From the NCBI GenBank assembly GCA_949743325.1, contig CATJTQ010000102.1:1-55948 (forward strand): 55,948 nucleotides of DNA, written 5' to 3'. This document shows, one piece after another, positions 53,605 through 55,948 of this stretch. Numbering within the stretch: the stretch's first letter is position 1; each line of letters starts with the position of its first letter. This stretch comes from an uncultured Lachnospiraceae bacterium. GTDB taxonomy: Bacteria; Bacillota; Clostridia; Lachnospirales; Lachnospiraceae. A model generated the notes under the pieces. The model was not told the DNA's origin. It did no database searches and worked only from the letters and a program-made list of their open reading frames with translations. Both the position numbers and the translations under genes were made by a program.

Positions 53605-54795
53605 ATGGCAAGTGCAAGGGAATATTTTCGGATGAGGCAAAGTTCTTTAAGAGAAGAGGAGTACAAGAGAGAACTTAGTTTACACAAGAGGAAAAGGAGA
53701 ATTGTTATAAGTGTAATTTTGTTTGTACTTTTCTTGTCTGCTTGTATTGTTTATATTTATAGTAAAAATCGAGTTTATAACGATTATGATATAATAAGTG
53801 ATACTAAAAGAAATGATGATGCTTCTACTAAATATTTAAAGTATAATGACAATATTGTAAAATATAATATGGACGGAATATCATGTATTGATAAAGAAAA
53901 TAAACTTATATGGAATCAAACATATGAGATGAAATCACCATTTATTGATATTTGTGGTAAATATGTGGCAGTATGTGATAACAGTGGTAATAAAATATAT
54001 ATTTTTAATGAAGACGGAGTTCAGGGCGAAGTCGAGACAAAGCTTCCTATAAAGAAAATGTGTGTTTCGGCACAAGGAACAGTTGCCGTATTGATGGAAG
54101 AAGACGATATAAATTATATTGACTATTATAATAAAAATGGAAAAATGATTGCGGAAAATAAGTCACCTGTTGAAAAGACAGGTTTTCCGCTGGATATAGA
54201 ATTGTCAGATGATGGTTATAAATTAGCTATATCCTATATGATAATAGAAAATGCTGCTATACAGACAAAGCTTGCATTTTACAATTTTGATTCAGTTGGC
54301 GAGAATGAAATTGATCATTTAGTTTCAGCGACGAATTATGATAATGAGATTATTCCTAAAATAGAATTTATTACAAAAGATATCGCAGTTGTTTATGGAA
54401 CAAACTTTTGGGAAATTTATGAGGGTACGCAAAAACCGAAAAGCATACATAAAGAAAATGTTTCAGAAGAAATAAAGAGCATTTTTTATGATAAGGACCA
54501 TATAGGTTTAGTTTTTAAAAACGATGCAGCAGATTATCCTTATTGTATGAAGATTTATAATACAAAAGGAAAGCTTGTATTGGAACGTGCATTTGGATTT
54601 GAGTATGATAATATATTTATTGATAATTCTATAATATATATGCAGAATACAGCGGGGTGTCAGATTTATAATCTGAAAGGAAAAATAATTTATGAAGGTG
54701 GATTTGGTGAAGAACTTCAAAATATTATACCTGTGAACAAAAGAAAAATAATTTTAGTATTTTCAAACCGTTTATTGTACTTAAGGTTGAAATAG
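53605..54795 (+). CDS. DUF5711 family protein, membrane-anchored beta-propeller-like
   Basis: A 396-residue protein with a charged cytoplasmic N-terminus (about 35 residues), a single helix (IVISVILFVLFLSACIVYIY) and a long extracellular domain. That domain's repeats (GISCIDKENKLIWNQTYEM; CGKYVAVCDNSGNKIYIFN; VAVLMEEDDINYIDYYNKNG) resemble PQQ/WD-type propeller blades. It fits DUF5711, a family of unknown function common in Lachnospiraceae. It lies between the LysM gene and CvpA, 11 bp from the latter, suggesting a cell-envelope role. Confidence 0.75.
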   Translation: MASAREYFRMRQSSLREEEYKRELSLHKRKRRIVISVILFVLFLSACIVYIYSKNRVYNDYDIISDTKRNDDASTKYLKYNDNIVKYNMDGISCIDKENKLIWNQTYEMKSPFIDICGKYVAVCDNSGNKIYIFNEDGVQGEVETKLPIKKMCVSAQGTVAVLMEEDDINYIDYYNKNGKMIAENKSPVEKTGFPLDIELSDDGYKLAISYMIIENAAIQTKLAFYNFDSVGENEIDHLVSATNYDNEIIPKIEFITKDIAVVYGTNFWEIYEGTQKPKSIHKENVSEEIKSIFYDKDHIGLVFKNDAADYPYCMKIYNTKGKLVLERAFGFEYDNIFIDNSIIYMQNTAGCQIYNLKGKIIYEGGFGEELQNIIPVNKRKIILVFSNRLLYLRLK

Positions 54796-54806
54796 AGGAG
54801 GATAAA

Positions 54807-55481
54807 ATGAACTGGTTATTTCTGGCTGTTGTATTGTTTATATTTATTATGGGAGTATATGGTTATGTTAGAGGAATACTTAGGATGTTGTATTCGGTTG
54901 CAGCATTGATTGTTTCTATAGCGGCAATGGTGCTGATTGCCCCATTTTTGGCCTCAATTTTAAAATCAAATGCAACTGTTATGAATACTATAGAGAGTCC
55001 AATTATTAACACAATTGGAGAAAGAATTGATGAGAATGTTGATGTTGAAAGTGTTTTATCTGAATACTATCATTTGCCAAAAAGTATTAGTGAGAAAATA
55101 AATGAACTTGTCAGTGATGATGTTGCTTCTGCAAAGATTAATATAGCACAGAGTATAGCAAGAGAAATAGCAGAATATATATGTGATTTGCTGTCATACA
55201 TCATTGTTTTTATTTTAATAAGGATTGTTATAGTAATTTTAGAGAAGGTACTGCATATTGTGGAGAAACTTCCTGTAATAGGTACATTAAATCATTTTGG
55301 GGGAGTGACGCTTGCTTTGGTAGAGGCGGTAGGGTGTATATGGATTTTTTTCATAATTATTCAACTTTTTCACACTTCGCATATCGGACAGCTTCTAATA
55401 AATATGGTCTGGGAGAATGATTTTTTGAGAGCCCTCTATGATAATAATATCTTTAATTATTTTACATTTAAAAACTTATAA
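54807..55481 (+). CDS. CvpA family membrane protein
   Basis: A 224-residue protein with an N-terminal membrane segment followed by YGYVRGILRMLYSVAALIVS, the CvpA-family glycine/arginine turn. Further helices follow, and the VEKLPVIGTLNHFGGVTLAL block is typical of the family's C-terminal part. CvpA was named for colicin V production; in Gram-positives it is a conserved membrane protein of unclear envelope-related function. GAGGAGG precedes the ATG, and a terminator follows the stop. Confidence 0.86.
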   Translation: MNWLFLAVVLFIFIMGVYGYVRGILRMLYSVAALIVSIAAMVLIAPFLASILKSNATVMNTIESPIINTIGERIDENVDVESVLSEYYHLPKSISEKINELVSDDVASAKINIAQSIAREIAEYICDLLSYIIVFILIRIVIVILEKVLHIVEKLPVIGTLNHFGGVTLALVEAVGCIWIFFIIIQLFHTSHIGQLLINMVWENDFLRALYDNNIFNYFTFKNL

Positions 55482-55948
55482 ATAATTTTGCCAGTAGATG
55501 AGTCTGCTGGTATTTTTATATGGTTTTTGATTAAGCAAAGATTTGTTGAAAAGAAGTTTAAAAATTTTATAAGCGTAGAAAAATAAATAAGTAAATTGTG
55601 ATTATTTTTTATTAAATATATAATAATATATAAAATAGTATAGTATAGCTATTGTAATTTTTAAGGCCGTTTTTATTCTTTTAAATGATAAATTTTTAGT
55701 CTAAAAAAATTTTTTTAAAAAATTTTAAATTTTTAGTTGACAATGTTTGGTAAGTATGATATTCTAACAAAGCTGTTGAAACACAGCAGCACAGAACATT
55801 GAAAACTGAACAGTAATGCAACCCTGAAAATTCTAAAAGAAAAGTGGAGAAAACCACAAGAAATAGAGATTTCAGAAACGAAACCTAAAACAGTAAACGG
55901 GAAGAAAGAAGGCAAAGCCAGAAGTCTGACCGGGTTAAACAAACTATA
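55482..55948 (+). promoter_or_regulatory. Non-coding right edge: probable rRNA operon promoter and leader
   Basis: After the terminator there is no gene. TTGACA (55737-55742), a 17-base spacer and TATTCT (55760-55765) form a promoter preceded by A/T tracts (55700-55736) like an rrn UP element. The leader has a short hairpin (GCTG near 55772 with CAGC near 55784) and GAACATTGAAAACTGAACAG near 55796, a sequence style typical of leaders before 16S rRNA in clostridia. A/G-rich, open sequence continues to the edge. The 16S gene itself would lie just outside the window, so this is inferred. Confidence 0.6.
55491..55517 (+). terminator. Rho-independent terminator after the CvpA gene
   Basis: CCAGTAGA (55491-55498), TGAG loop, TCTGCTGG (55503-55510) with one G-U pair, then TATTTTTA. 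It ends the LysM-DUF5711-CvpA group. Confidence 0.8.

Noticed and set aside
55733-55942. 69-codon minus-strand frame at the right edge
   Set aside because: It lies across the rrn-like promoter and leader and has no recognisable protein features.

Overview
This 55.9 kb window is AT-rich DNA from a low-GC Gram-positive anaerobe, most likely a spore-forming Clostridia/Lachnospiraceae-type gut bacterium. The evidence is strong Shine-Dalgarno sequences, sigma-A-like promoters, a YyaC sporulation protein, VanZ, LysM and CvpA family genes, and what looks like an rRNA operon leader at the right edge. The species cannot be fixed from the sequence alone.

Most of the window is two large surface-polysaccharide (capsule/EPS) clusters transcribed away from each other. 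The left cluster (1-16550, minus strand) runs beyond the left edge. It encodes a SDR epimerase, six glycosyltransferases, a WaaL-type polymerase, a UDP-glucose dehydrogenase with a UDP-glucuronate 4-epimerase (an acidic polymer is likely), a DUF362 protein, a TupA-like ATP-grasp enzyme, a pyruvyl transferase, a GT-D glycosyltransferase and a partial Wzx flippase. The right cluster (18527-48083, plus strand) encodes a paralogous SDR epimerase, many glycosyltransferases, an EpsG polymerase, a second Wzx flippase, a LicD/cytidylyltransferase/SDR trio, O-acetyltransferases, a SGNH hydrolase, pyruvyl transferase plus FrhB-like redox protein, a polyprenyl-sugar-like cassette and a bifunctional fucokinase/fucose-1-P guanylyltransferase.

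Between the clusters lies a probable DNA inversion switch. A tyrosine recombinase gene (16998-18083) sits in a 1864-bp segment (16598-18461) bounded by a 22-bp identical sequence in inverted orientation. Each copy is built like a tyrosine-recombinase core, with inverted 11-bp arms around a short spacer. A sigma-A-like promoter points outward across each site into the first gene of each cluster, and those two first genes are homologous. Inversion would therefore exchange the promoters, and the direction of recombinase read-through, between two whole polysaccharide operons.

The right cluster also carries homopolymeric G tracts that are very out of place in such AT-rich DNA. Three tracts of exactly nine Gs lie in frame inside two membrane acyltransferases and an FAD oxidoreductase, and a seven-G tract lies at a disrupted start of the SGNH hydrolase. 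These look like slipped-strand contingency loci that would vary the decorations of the right-hand polymer. No G or C run longer than five was seen in the left cluster.

Downstream of the right cluster is a three-gene toxin-antitoxin-chaperone module (48213-49444) with an ADP-ribosyltransferase-like toxin, a 79-aa antitoxin and a SecB-like chaperone. Its gene order resembles the CmdTAC phage-defence system. It has its own promoter and terminator and is followed by an orphan group II intron 3' end (domains V-VI). The right end returns to chromosomal genes: VanZ, UDP-galactopyranose mutase, YyaC (opposite strand), a LysM membrane protein, DUF5711, CvpA, a terminator, and a strong rrn-like promoter and leader.
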